DNA of 64,000 bases from Hymenobacter sp. HSC-4F20 (GTDB lineage Bacteria; Bacteroidota; Bacteroidia; Cytophagales; Hymenobacteraceae), in NCBI RefSeq assembly GCF_019599275.1, contig NZ_JAHZTD010000002.1, positions 1,054,001 to 1,118,000 on the forward strand. Direction: 5' to 3'. The position numbers and the translations under genes are program-made. This document shows positions 37,869 through 46,223 of the stretch, piece by piece. How positions within the stretch are numbered: position 1 is the first letter of the stretch; the number at the start of each line of letters is the position of its first letter. The notes under the pieces are model-generated. The model made no database searches and was not told where the DNA came from. It worked only from the letters and a program-made list of their open reading frames with translations.

Positions 37869-39045
37869 CCACGCTGCCCCTACCCCCGCACCCCGCGCCA
37901 AGCATGCCCAGCTGGCCCGCCCCGACCTGGGCGAGTTCGGCCGCCACGAGCTGGCCATTCTGGGCGCGCCCTGCGGCAAAATAAAGGAGCTGACGGGCCG
38001 GCTGCTTCCGCTGCTTTCTGCTGCGTTGCGGGTGGCCTACGTGGATGCCGACCACGCCGCCGGCGACGACGCGGCACAAGGGGGCAGCGGGGGCCAGGAT
38101 GCCATTCTGCAAGCTGGCGCCACCGCGGAGCTGACCGACAAAATCACGTTTACGCGGCTGGATGTAAAGCGTGGCCTGGATAAGTTTAGTCAGCAGGAAT
38201 TGCTGCAGCACCAAAGCCTGATGCTGGTGAACGGCAACCACTTCCGGGCCCGCCAGCAGCTTGTGATTCTGGACCCGGCCAAGCCCGTGGAGAAAAAGCT
38301 GGACCGCCTCACCGACGTACGCGCTTTGCTGCTACCCGAGGGGGTAACCGAAGTACCTGCCTACCTGCGTGCCCACCTCGGGGAAGCCAACGTACCCATC
38401 CTACCCCTCCACGACACCGAAACGATAGCCGAGCTACTGCTGCGGGAGTGGCATGCTGCCGCGCCACCGTTGCGGGGCCTGGTGCTGGCCGGGGGCCGCA
38501 GCCAGCGCATGGGCCAGGATAAGGGCAAGTTAACTTACCACAACGGCCAGGAGCAGCGCGCCCGGGCCGCCGAGCTGCTGGCTGGCTTTTGCCAAGACGT
38601 GCACGTTTCCTGCCGCCCCGACCAGGTAGTGGAGCTGGAATACGCCGGCCTACGCCCCCTGCCCGATACGTTTGCCGACCTGGGCCCACTGAGTGGTTTG
38701 CTTTCCGCTTTCCGCCTCGACCCAAATGCGGCCTGGCTGGTAGTAGCCTGCGACCTGCCTTTTCTCTCGGAGACTACCCTGCGCCACTTGGTGGAGAACC
38801 GGCAGCCCGGCAAAATGGCTACCGCCTTCCAAAGCCCGGAAAACGAGTGGCCCGAGCCGCTTATTACCGTCTGGGAGCCCAACAGCTACGCTACCCTTTT
38901 GCGCTTCCTGAGCCTCGGCTACAGTTGCCCGCGTAAGTCCCTCATCAACTCCGACATTGAGCTGCTACCCCCACCCGCGCCCGAAGAACTGCGCAACGTA
39001 AATACCCCACAGGAAGCGGAACAGGCTCGACAGGAGTTAAGCTGA
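37858..39045 (+). CDS. mobA: MobB-like/MobA fusion: molybdenum cofactor guanylyltransferase
   Basis: Attaches GMP to Mo-molybdopterin to form the guanine dinucleotide cofactor. The 395-residue protein has two parts. The C-terminal half (about 200-395) is MobA, with the nucleotide-binding LVLAGGRSQRMGQDKG and the metal-binding VVACDLPFL. The N-terminal half (about 25-190) resembles MobB, but its P-loop is degenerate: ILGAPCGKIKEL lacks the full GxxxxGK(T/S). GTP hydrolysis by this half is therefore unlikely, and it may only bind or deliver the partner. The start overlaps moaC. It fits the bis-MGD requirement of the two FdhF-type enzymes in the window. Confidence 0.9.
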   Translation: MSDNHAAPTPAPRAKHAQLARPDLGEFGRHELAILGAPCGKIKELTGRLLPLLSAALRVAYVDADHAAGDDAAQGGSGGQDAILQAGATAELTDKITFTRLDVKRGLDKFSQQELLQHQSLMLVNGNHFRARQQLVILDPAKPVEKKLDRLTDVRALLLPEGVTEVPAYLRAHLGEANVPILPLHDTETIAELLLREWHAAAPPLRGLVLAGGRSQRMGQDKGKLTYHNGQEQRARAAELLAGFCQDVHVSCRPDQVVELEYAGLRPLPDTFADLGPLSGLLSAFRLDPNAAWLVVACDLPFLSETTLRHLVENRQPGKMATAFQSPENEWPEPLITVWEPNSYATLLRFLSLGYSCPRKSLINSDIELLPPPAPEELRNVNTPQEAEQARQELS

Positions 39046-39069
39046 GCACTTAGCGTACCTATCAGTTCC

Positions 39070-39164
39070 TGTCATCCTGAGCGGAAGCGAAGAGCTTCTA
39101 CTAGCTTCGTTAGGTAGTAAAGCAACGAAGCGGTAGAGGCCCTTCGCTTCCGCTCAGAATGTCA
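39070..39164. repeat. Palindromic repeat (TGTCATCCTGAGCGGAAGCGAAG type)
   Basis: A 15-bp exact inverted repeat, TGAGCGGAAGCGAAG (39078-39092) with CTTCGCTTCCGCTCA (39142-39156), has nested pairings TCTAC/GTAGA and CTTCGTT (39105-39111) with AACGAAG (39124-39130). It lies between the convergent mobA and moaE genes. It resembles GTCATCCTGAGC-type interspersed palindromes known from Bacteroidota genomes, and may serve as a transcription stop for both sides. Confidence 0.65.
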
Positions 39165-39192
39165 AAAGAGAAAGGCACACTATAGCTGGCAA

Positions 39193-39612
39193 CTACGGGT
39201 GAGCGGCTACCCACACGTCACCATCTTCGTAAAACTCCTTTTTCCAGATAGTTACTACCTGCTTGAGAGTGTCGATGATGTACTGGCAGGCAGCAAAGCT
39301 TTCGGCCCGGTGTGGGGTAGACACGGCCACTACCACGGCTACGTCGCCGATGTAGAGGGTGCCTTTGCGGTGAATGACGGTAACTTTCTTCAGCATGGGC
39401 CATTGCTCCACGGCCTGCTCGGCCACTTTGCGGAGCTGGTGCAGGGCCATGCTGTCGTAGGCTTCGTACTCCAGGCGCACCACGGGGCGCCCGGTGCTTT
39501 TGTTGCGCACCGCGCCAATGAATGTGTTGATAGCGCCGGCCCCATCATCTTCCACCGTGCGCAGGGTAGCAGCTACGTCAATGGGCTGGTCGATCAGGTC
39601 AATATGAATCAA
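39193..39612 (-). CDS. moaE: Molybdopterin synthase catalytic subunit MoaE
   Basis: Large subunit of molybdopterin synthase, which transfers two sulfurs from MoaD thiocarboxylate to cyclic pyranopterin monophosphate. About 139 residues. Motifs are GAINTFIGAVRNKSTGRPV, LEYEAYDSMA, VIHRKGTLYIGDVAVVVAVS with the catalytic Lys region, HRAESFAACQYIIDTLK and WKKEFYEDG. No ATG is available. The TTG at 39612 gives MIHIDLIDQPID, a typical N-terminus; a GTG at 39678 overlapping moaD is the other option and would add 22 unconserved residues. It is directly downstream of moaD. Confidence 0.94.
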   Translation of the reverse strand: MIHIDLIDQPIDVAATLRTVEDDGAGAINTFIGAVRNKSTGRPVVRLEYEAYDSMALHQLRKVAEQAVEQWPMLKKVTVIHRKGTLYIGDVAVVVAVSTPHRAESFAACQYIIDTLKQVVTIWKKEFYEDGDVWVAAHP

Positions 39613-39667
39613 AGGAATAGAGCAATGAGGTGAAGGGGTACGGGTAGCACGATGATTCTTCTCGCTA

Positions 39668-39910
39668 CTACCCCCCACTTACGGGTGGAATCAGGGCAAT
39701 TTCGTCGCGCTCCGAGAGGGTAGTGTCGTCCTCAGCGTACTCGTTATTCACGGCTACGGCCAGGCTGGAAAGGCGGCTCAGGGCCGGATACTGCTCCCGC
39801 AGGCCCGCCAGTAGCGTCTGCACCGACTGGCCTTCGGGTGCCGAAACCTCCAGCGAGGGCTGGCCCACGATTTCGCGGGCAATGCCAAACAAAGCAATTT
39901 TCAAGTTCAT
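39668..39910 (-). CDS. moaD: Molybdopterin synthase sulfur carrier subunit MoaD
   Basis: Ubiquitin-fold sulfur carrier of 80 residues. It ends in the required Gly-Gly (IPPVSGG), which is adenylated by MoeB and converted to a thiocarboxylate. The N-terminus MNLKIALFGIAREIVG and the core DEIALIPPV are characteristic. It is first in the moaD-moaE pair and divergent from moaA across a 143-base spacer. The MoeB-rhodanese protein encoded at 48634-49755 is its likely activator. Confidence 0.95.
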   Translation of the reverse strand: MNLKIALFGIAREIVGQPSLEVSAPEGQSVQTLLAGLREQYPALSRLSSLAVAVNNEYAEDDTTLSERDEIALIPPVSGG

Positions 39911-40053
39911 TGGTTATCTAGATGTCGTACACGGGTGAGGGTCTGAAACCAAGTCGGCTTCGTACACCAGGCCTTCACCCGAACGGAAAAGTCTGATTTA
40001 CGTTGTTTGTTTCACGGCTTCACCTGAAGTCCTGTGTTTTCTTCTCTCTGAGT

Positions 40054-41061
40054 ATGTCCGCTGCTGTACCGTCTGTTTTGTTTGATAACCACGGCCGCCC
40101 GCTGGAATACCTGCGGCTGGCCGTTACGGACCGCTGCAATTTGCGCTGCTTTTACTGCATGCCCGAAGAAGGCATCCAGTACTTGCCTAAGCAACAGCTG
40201 CTGACCTACGAGGAGATGGAGCGGCTGGTAGCCATTATGGCCGGGCTGGGGGTTCGCAAAGTACGCCTGACGGGCGGGGAGCCTTTCGTGCGCCGCGACC
40301 TGGTGCCTTTCATGAGCCGCCTCAGCGAAATTCCGGGCATCGAGGAGCTGACCATGACCACCAACGGCGTGCTCACGGCGCCCCACGTGCCAGAGCTGGC
40401 CCGCATGGGCGTGAAGGCTGTGAACCTCAGCCTCGATACCATGGACCGGGCCCGTTTCGCCAGCATTACCCGCCGCGACGAGCTGCCCCGCGTCATGGAC
40501 ACGTTTTATGCGTTGCTAGCGGCTGGCATTCGGGTGAAAATCAACGCGGTGGTAATGGATGGCCAGAATACCCAGGATATTTTGCCCCTGGCCGAGCTGA
40601 CCCGCGACCTGCCCGTGGATGTGCGCTTTATTGAGGAAATGCCCTTCAACGGGGGCAGTCACGCCGCTACCCTCCCCTGGAACCATACCCGCATCCGGGA
40701 GCATCTGGAGCTGAACCTGGGCACCCTAACGCCGGCAGCCACCCGCCCCGGCGACACAGCCTCGCACTACACCGTAGCGGGTCACCAAGGTAGGCTGGGT
40801 ATTATTGCGGCGTACTCGCGCACCTTCTGCGGCACCTGCAACCGCATCCGCCTCACGGCCGAGGGCGGCCTCAAAACCTGCCTCTACGACCAGGGCGTGC
40901 TCGACATCCGGGCCTTGCTGCGCGGCGGCGCTTCCGACGCCGACATCGTGGCGGCCCTTACCTCCGCTTTCCGCAACCGCGCCGCCAACGGCTTCGAGGC
41001 CGAGCGCCAGCGTCCTCTGCACCAGCTCAGCTTCGAGTCTATGAGCACGATTGGGGGGTAG
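40054..41061 (+). CDS. moaA: GTP 3',8-cyclase (radical SAM)
   Basis: First enzyme of Moco synthesis, a radical SAM protein with two 4Fe-4S clusters. The N-terminal cluster motif is DRCNLRCFYC (CxxxCxxC). GEPFVRRDL is the SAM-binding GGE-type motif. The C-terminal cluster that binds GTP is FCGTCNRIRLTAEGGLKTC. The protein has 335 residues and ends with the expected Gly-Gly tail (STIGG). The ATG at 40054 gives MSAAVPSVLFDNHGRPLEYLRLA in frame with the family start; an upstream in-frame start at 40003 adds a non-conserved leader. It is divergent from moaD. Confidence 0.97.
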   Translation: MSAAVPSVLFDNHGRPLEYLRLAVTDRCNLRCFYCMPEEGIQYLPKQQLLTYEEMERLVAIMAGLGVRKVRLTGGEPFVRRDLVPFMSRLSEIPGIEELTMTTNGVLTAPHVPELARMGVKAVNLSLDTMDRARFASITRRDELPRVMDTFYALLAAGIRVKINAVVMDGQNTQDILPLAELTRDLPVDVRFIEEMPFNGGSHAATLPWNHTRIREHLELNLGTLTPAATRPGDTASHYTVAGHQGRLGIIAAYSRTFCGTCNRIRLTAEGGLKTCLYDQGVLDIRALLRGGASDADIVAALTSAFRNRAANGFEAERQRPLHQLSFESMSTIGG

Positions 41062-41123
41062 GATGTTATCTAGGGTTTAATAGCTTGCCGGTAGCGTTTA
41101 ATTGTCTGAAACTGCTGTGCTCT

Positions 41124-42296
41124 ATGCCTCGATTACTCATAGTGGGTGGGGTACTTATCTTTTGTCTGACAGCTCGTGCCCAGGAGGTGCCGATACCGGC
41201 CCCTTATACCCAGTATGCAGAGTTGATTACTGCATTCAGACAGCAACCGTGGCTCGGCAACTTTACCACGAAGCTGCCAGTGCTATTTGCCCCCAGGCAA
41301 TACTCAGACCGATTAGATACGTACCGCGAACCTGTGCTCAAGCTTAGCGCAATTCCCAGCCGCCTAAGCAAACAACAAGTGCTCTTGCAGCGCCCGCCCG
41401 GGAGCACAGGCTACCCCGTTGGCCCATCAGTAATACTAGGGGAGCATTTAATTGCTTTGTTTTCCTCCGGCCGGTTTGGCTGTTATCGACTGACTGATTT
41501 CAGCCGTAACCCCCGGTTGGAAGAGCAGTTAAACATACGCTCCTGGCAATATCAATGGCTGCTCGAAGGCAAGCTGGTAGCCAAAGCAGGAAGTCAACTC
41601 TGGCAATTTCAGCCCGATGGTCAGTGGCAGCCCTACACCTCTACGCTACCTATGGGCATGCGCCCAGTTTTGTATGCTGATAACCAATACTTAGTATATG
41701 GCAGCTGCATGGGCGAGTTTGGAGGGCAGGTATCATTTTATGACCAAACCACAAGGGTTACTAGCGTAGTAGAAGCTACCTGCCCTAATGCCGTATGGCG
41801 CACTGCAACCGGACAATTTGCTATTTCCACGTCGCTAGCTCATATGGCAGGCTCAAGTGGTTTGCAGTATCTAACCAACCCTAAAACGCTGCCTTCATTC
41901 AGATTAAATGGAAAACAAACGGAACATATAGCGGCTGAAGCGCCGGCGTTGGATACCACTGGGCAAGTGCCGGGCTTTCAGTATGCAGGGATACTACTCC
42001 AGAAGGCCGGCACATGGCAGGGCCAGTCCCAGTTCCTATATCACTCGCTTGGAGGAACCGTATTAGCTGTACCGCAACAGGATACACTCCTGATTGTGGA
42101 CCCACTATTCAACACCAACCTTCGGCGAAACTACGTTGCAGTAACGCACTCATACGGACCAGTAGAACTGGTTAGCTTCACAGATCCATTCACGGCCCGC
42201 GCGCCTGAAATAGCCGCTTTGCTGATTGGTGATAATAAGCTTACGTTGCTAGAGTGGAAAGTGAAGAAGCCCAAAACAATTAACAGAGGTCATTAG
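41124..42296 (+). CDS. Uncharacterised secreted protein
   Basis: Exported protein of 390 residues with a signal peptide (MPRLLIVGGVLIFCLTARAQ). The rest is rich in beta-type sequence, with repeated Trp/Gln-containing strands (WQYQWLLEGKLVAKAG, QLWQFQPDGQWQPY), suggestive of a beta-propeller-like fold. No family was recognised. Base composition is clearly more AT-rich and codon use less GC3-biased than the flanking moaA, suggesting later acquisition. It is followed after 18 bases by a hydrolase gene of similar composition, so the two may have travelled together. Confidence 0.8.
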   Translation: MPRLLIVGGVLIFCLTARAQEVPIPAPYTQYAELITAFRQQPWLGNFTTKLPVLFAPRQYSDRLDTYREPVLKLSAIPSRLSKQQVLLQRPPGSTGYPVGPSVILGEHLIALFSSGRFGCYRLTDFSRNPRLEEQLNIRSWQYQWLLEGKLVAKAGSQLWQFQPDGQWQPYTSTLPMGMRPVLYADNQYLVYGSCMGEFGGQVSFYDQTTRVTSVVEATCPNAVWRTATGQFAISTSLAHMAGSSGLQYLTNPKTLPSFRLNGKQTEHIAAEAPALDTTGQVPGFQYAGILLQKAGTWQGQSQFLYHSLGGTVLAVPQQDTLLIVDPLFNTNLRRNYVAVTHSYGPVELVSFTDPFTARAPEIAALLIGDNKLTLLEWKVKKPKTINRGH

Positions 42297-42314
42297 AAGC
42301 CTTTTCAACTCCAT

Positions 42315-43118
42315 ATGAAGGCATTACTCTGGATATTGGGCCTGGGAGCCGCTTTGTATATCGGTGTTTGCCTGCTGCTGTATTTTCAGCAGGAGCGGCT
42401 GTTGTTCTTCCCCAATAAGCTTGCTCCCAATTACCGCTTTCGGTTTTCCGGCCGGTTTGAGGAGCGGTGGATTCGCGCATCTGATGGTACCCGCCTGCAC
42501 GGCTTGCTTTTCCCGACCGATTCTGCCCGCAAAGGCTTGATCTTCTACCTCCACGGCAATGGCGGAGCTTTGGATAGCTGGGGCGAGGTAGCACCTACCT
42601 ACAGCCGCCTTGGCTACGATGTATTTCTGCTAGACTACCGCGGCTACGGCAAAAGTGAGGACCGCATTAGGAATGAGGCGCAGTTTCTGGCCGACGTGGA
42701 AGCGGCCTACCAGCAGATTCTAGCTCAGTACCCCGAAAACCAAACTGTTATTCTAGGCTACTCACTGGGTACGGGTGCGGCGGCGTGGCTGGCCTCGCGC
42801 CATAATCCGCGCCTGCTGATTCTGCAGGCCCCCTACCCCAGTATGCGCGCCATGGCTCGGCAGCATTATCCCTGGGTGCCCGGCTTCATCGTGCGCTACC
42901 CCTTGCACACCGATAAAGTGCTAGCCCATGTTTCGGCTCCCATTGTCATCTTCCACGGCGACCAGGACGAGATAATCAGTTACCAGGGCACCCTGAAACT
43001 GAAGCAGCTACTCAAGCCACAGGATCAGTTTATTACCCTGCGGGGCGCGGGCCACAATGGCATGACGGATAACCCGGACTACCTGGCTGCTATTCAGCAG
43101 GTTTTAGCAATGCCGTAG
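42315..43118 (+). CDS. Membrane-anchored alpha/beta hydrolase (BEM46-like)
   Basis: Serine hydrolase of 267 residues. The N-terminal membrane anchor is at about 1-22 (ALLWILGLGAALYIGVCLLL). The oxyanion motif is YLHGNGGALDSW, the nucleophile elbow GYSLGTGAA, the acid is in FHGDQDEIIS, and the catalytic His is in RGAGHNGMTD. The family is the YqkD/BEM46-type serine hydrolases; the substrate is unknown. The start lies 18 bases after the preceding hypothetical gene, suggesting an operon. Confidence 0.87.
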   Translation: MKALLWILGLGAALYIGVCLLLYFQQERLLFFPNKLAPNYRFRFSGRFEERWIRASDGTRLHGLLFPTDSARKGLIFYLHGNGGALDSWGEVAPTYSRLGYDVFLLDYRGYGKSEDRIRNEAQFLADVEAAYQQILAQYPENQTVILGYSLGTGAAAWLASRHNPRLLILQAPYPSMRAMARQHYPWVPGFIVRYPLHTDKVLAHVSAPIVIFHGDQDEIISYQGTLKLKQLLKPQDQFITLRGAGHNGMTDNPDYLAAIQQVLAMP

Positions 43119-43218
43119 CCGCCGTATAGATTAATTTCTGGGAGCAGGGTGATAGTTGACGGGAAAGCGGATTAACTATCAGAACGACATTTCAACCCTA
43201 CCTCGGCCCCCTACTCTT

Positions 43219-43767
43219 ATGGAAACTACGGCAGCTTTGCGGCAGGCGCTTCTGGCGGACCGGGAACAAACCCTCACTGGCATCTACCAACGCACCTTCC
43301 CGATGGTGCGGCGCTACGTGCAGCAGCACGGCGGCAGCGCCCAGGATGCCAAGGACGTGTTTCATGATGCGCTGGTAATTTTCTACGAGAAGGTAGTAGG
43401 TGAAACCTTGGTGCTGTCGGCTTCGGCCAGTACCTACCTAGTGGGAGTATGCCGCAACCTGTGGCGGCAGGAGCTGAGCCGCCGCACCCGGCAGCCCGCC
43501 ATTTCCCTTACCGATGAACACACGGAGGTAGCAGAGGAAGCTGAGCTGGCGGAGCAAGCCACGCTGTCGGTGCTGGAGCAGGTGGAGCGGCTGGGCGAGC
43601 GGTGCAAGGATATTTTACTGGCTTTTTATTACTTCCAGCAGCCGCTGGAGCAGATTGCAGCCACGCACCAGTACCGCACCGTACGCTCGGCTACGGTGCA
43701 GAAGTTTAAGTGCCTGGAGCGCCTGCGCAACTCGGTTCGGGCGCTGGTATCCGCTGCTACTGCCTAA
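43219..43767 (+). CDS. RNA polymerase ECF-type sigma factor
   Basis: Sigma-70 family factor of 182 residues. Region 2 (about 22-90: GIYQRTFPMVRRYVQQ, AQDAKDVFHDALVIFYEK) binds core polymerase and the -10 element. Region 4 (about 120-175: RCKDILLAFYYFQQPLEQIA, ATVQKFKCLERLR) is the helix-turn-helix. The ATG at 43219 gives METTAALRQALLADRE; the frame is open upstream without conservation. The next gene, six bases on, encodes a 98-residue helical protein, a possible regulator. Target promoters cannot be deduced here. Confidence 0.9.
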   Translation: METTAALRQALLADREQTLTGIYQRTFPMVRRYVQQHGGSAQDAKDVFHDALVIFYEKVVGETLVLSASASTYLVGVCRNLWRQELSRRTRQPAISLTDEHTEVAEEAELAEQATLSVLEQVERLGERCKDILLAFYYFQQPLEQIAATHQYRTVRSATVQKFKCLERLRNSVRALVSAATA

Positions 43768-43773
43768 GCCGTT

Positions 43774-44070
43774 ATGCGCCCCACCCTCGAATACCTGCGC
43801 CAGCTAGAGCGCCACCTGCTGGGCCAGCACACAGCCGCTGAAGCCGAAGCGTGGCGCGTGCGCCAGCTGCTGGATTCTGAACTAGCCGCCGACGCCGACA
43901 CCCAACAACTGCTCTACCAAGGGCTACAAGTAGCGGGCCGCCAGCAGCTACGCCGGGAGCTGGAATTGATTCATGCTCGGCTGGAGCGCCCGTCCCGGCG
44001 CCAAACGTGGTGGCAGGCCGCCACTAGTCCTTTGCGCAGCCTACTCGTTCGCCGGAGCAGGGGCCACTAG
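43774..44070 (+). CDS. Small helical protein encoded with the ECF sigma factor
   Basis: A soluble protein of 98 residues, mostly helical and rich in Arg, Leu, Gln and Ala ([32 protein letters not shown]). It starts six bases after the sigma factor stop. Its N-terminal 45 residues look like the cytoplasmic sigma-binding helices of Bacteroidota anti-sigma factors, but there are no transmembrane helix and no zinc-binding Cys. An anti-sigma or accessory role is inferred from position only. Confidence 0.72.
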   Translation: MRPTLEYLRQLERHLLGQHTAAEAEAWRVRQLLDSELAADADTQQLLYQGLQVAGRQQLRRELELIHARLERPSRRQTWWQAATSPLRSLLVRRSRGH

Positions 44071-44168
44071 CCCTACCCCCCATCCTTACGGGAATTGCTT
44101 TTCAGCACCTCTTCCTCCCCCCAGGAAGATGGTCAACCTCTTACACCCTTTTCCTTTCACATTCCGCT

Positions 44169-44867
44169 ATGCTTACCCAGCAAGAGTTCCGCAAGTTTGC
44201 CGTGCAAGGCCAAGGCCTGTCCGGCACTACCATCGACCAGTATGTGCGCTACGCCGAGGCTCAGTTCCGGCCCAACGTAACCGCCATGACGCGCTCCGTA
44301 ATTGAAGAGCGGCCTACGCGCTTCGCGGAAATCGACGTGTTTTCGCGCCTTATTATGGACCGCATTATCTTCCTGGGGCAGGCGGTAGATGACCAGATAG
44401 CGAATATCATCAATGCCCAACTGCTCTTTCTGGAATCAGTGGATACCCGCAAGGATATCCTGCTCTACATCAACTCGCCCGGCGGCTCGGTGTACGCGGG
44501 TTTGGGAATGTACGATACCATGCAGTACGTAGCCCCCGACGTAGCCACCATTTGTACCGGGCTAGCCGCCAGCATGGGTGCTTTCCTGTTGTGCGGCGGG
44601 GCATTGGGCAAACGCTCGGCCCTGCCCCATGCGCGCGTCATGATTCACCAGCCCAGTGGCGGTGTGCAGGGTCCGTCGGCTGATATTGAAATTACAGCCC
44701 GCGAGGTGGTGAAGCTGCGCCAGGAGCTCTACGGCATTTACGCCGAGCGTACTGGCAAAACCCCGCAGCAAATTCACGACGACTCCGACCGTGACTACTG
44801 GCTGCGGGCCGACGAAGCCAAAGAGTACGGGCTTATTGACGAGGTTCTGGAACGAAAGGAGGGGTAG
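44169..44867 (+). CDS. clpP: ATP-dependent Clp protease proteolytic subunit
   Basis: Serine peptidase that forms the tetradecameric barrel working with ClpX or ClpC. The 232-residue product has nucleophile Ser135 in [10 protein letters not shown], His160 in [11 protein letters not shown], and the catalytic Asp in [13 protein letters not shown]. The axial and signature strand [12 protein letters not shown] is present. About 30 residues longer at the N-terminus than E. coli ClpP, it probably carries a propeptide or binding extension. No clpX is adjacent in the window. Confidence 0.96.
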   Translation: MLTQQEFRKFAVQGQGLSGTTIDQYVRYAEAQFRPNVTAMTRSVIEERPTRFAEIDVFSRLIMDRIIFLGQAVDDQIANIINAQLLFLESVDTRKDILLYINSPGGSVYAGLGMYDTMQYVAPDVATICTGLAASMGAFLLCGGALGKRSALPHARVMIHQPSGGVQGPSADIEITAREVVKLRQELYGIYAERTGKTPQQIHDDSDRDYWLRADEAKEYGLIDEVLERKEG

Positions 44868-44952
44868 CTACGGCGGGTTTGAGGCGCTTGCATTGTGGCT
44901 TTTCGCCCCGGAAGAAATAAGCGGTCCACGAATTTGCAGTAGCTTGACGGCT

Positions 44953-46143
44953 ATGTTCCGTTCTTCTTCCTTCCCACGCCGGTTAGCAGTACTAGTACTA
45001 GCCCTGTCTGTTAGCTTGACTACCCAGGCTCAGCAGCGCAAGGTCAATGTACAGCAGGAGTTTGCCCGCGCCGGGCAGCAACTCACGCGCCTGCTCCAGA
45101 CCCACCCCGACCTCACGAAGTTTCCGTACTCCAGCCGCCCCGACGGCTCGCTGAAAGACACGCCCTCGGAGTGGTGGACCAGTGGGTTTTTCGGCGGCAC
45201 GCTGTGGTACATGTACGAGTACACAAAGCAGCCCCAGTGGCAGCAGGCCGCCGACCGCTGGACCATAGCCATGGCCAAGGAACAGTACAACACCACTACC
45301 CACGATTTGGGCTTCATGCTGTACTGCCCCTTCGGCAACGGGCTGCGCCTGACCAAGAACCCGGCTTACCAGCCCATTCTGCTCACTGGGGCCAAGTCGC
45401 TGGCTACGCGCTTCAACCCGGAGGTAGGCCTGATTAAGTCCTGGAACGAGTTTGCCGGCTACCAATACCCCGTCATCATTGATAACATGATGAACCTGGA
45501 GCTGCTGTGCTGGGCCGCGCGCACCTCCGGCGACACTACCCTGCGTCGCCTCAGCATCACGCACGCCGACAATACACTCAAGCACCACTTCCGGCCCGAT
45601 GGCAGTACCTACCATGTGGTGTGCTATGATGAGCACGGGCAGCCGCTGGCCAAGAAAACCGCCCAGGGCGCGGCCGATAACTCGGCGTGGGCACGGGGAC
45701 AAGCTTGGGCTATTTATGGCTACACTACCCTCTACCGCGACACCAAGCTCAGCCGCTACCGGGAGCAGGCCCGCAAAACCGCCGACTTCTTCCTCAACCA
45801 CCCCAACCTGCCCGCCGACAAAATTCCGTACTGGGATTTCAACGCCCCTGGCATTCCGAAGGAAGAGCGCGACGCTTCCGCGGCGGCTATTGTGGCCTCG
45901 GCTCTGCTGGAGCTGCAGCAGTACTGCCCGGCTGCCGATGCCAAGCGCTACCGCCAGGCCGCCGAGCAGATTTTGGTGAGCCTGAGCAGCCCAACCTACC
46001 GCGCCGCTTTGGGCGAAAACAACAACTTCCTGATTAAGCACTGCGTGGCGCACAAACCAGCCAAAACGGAGGTAGATGCCCCGCTGGCCTACGCCGATTA
46101 TTACTACCTGGAAGCGCTGCTCCGCTACAACCAACTGAAGTAA
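44953..46143 (+). CDS. Glycoside hydrolase family 88 (unsaturated glucuronyl hydrolase-like)
   Basis: Exported enzyme of 396 residues with an (alpha/alpha)6 barrel. The signal peptide ends LTTQAQ (about 28). GH88 motifs are EWWTSGFFGGTLWYMYEYT, IDNMMNLELLCWAA with a catalytic Asp, and DNSAWARGQAWAIYGY with the second active-site Asp and aromatic sugar platform. GH88 enzymes hydrate the enol double bond of unsaturated uronic acids left by polysaccharide lyases, using an unusual mechanism. No lyase is adjacent. The ATG at 44953 was chosen because it starts the signal peptide. Confidence 0.92.
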   Translation: MFRSSSFPRRLAVLVLALSVSLTTQAQQRKVNVQQEFARAGQQLTRLLQTHPDLTKFPYSSRPDGSLKDTPSEWWTSGFFGGTLWYMYEYTKQPQWQQAADRWTIAMAKEQYNTTTHDLGFMLYCPFGNGLRLTKNPAYQPILLTGAKSLATRFNPEVGLIKSWNEFAGYQYPVIIDNMMNLELLCWAARTSGDTTLRRLSITHADNTLKHHFRPDGSTYHVVCYDEHGQPLAKKTAQGAADNSAWARGQAWAIYGYTTLYRDTKLSRYREQARKTADFFLNHPNLPADKIPYWDFNAPGIPKEERDASAAAIVASALLELQQYCPAADAKRYRQAAEQILVSLSSPTYRAALGENNNFLIKHCVAHKPAKTEVDAPLAYADYYYLEALLRYNQLK

Positions 46144-46223
46144 GGTAGGCCCAAGATGACAGGATGCTGTAAGCAGGCTCTGCTCCGGCCTGCCTACTTT
46201 CGCAGTTCATTGTGCGCTACCCT

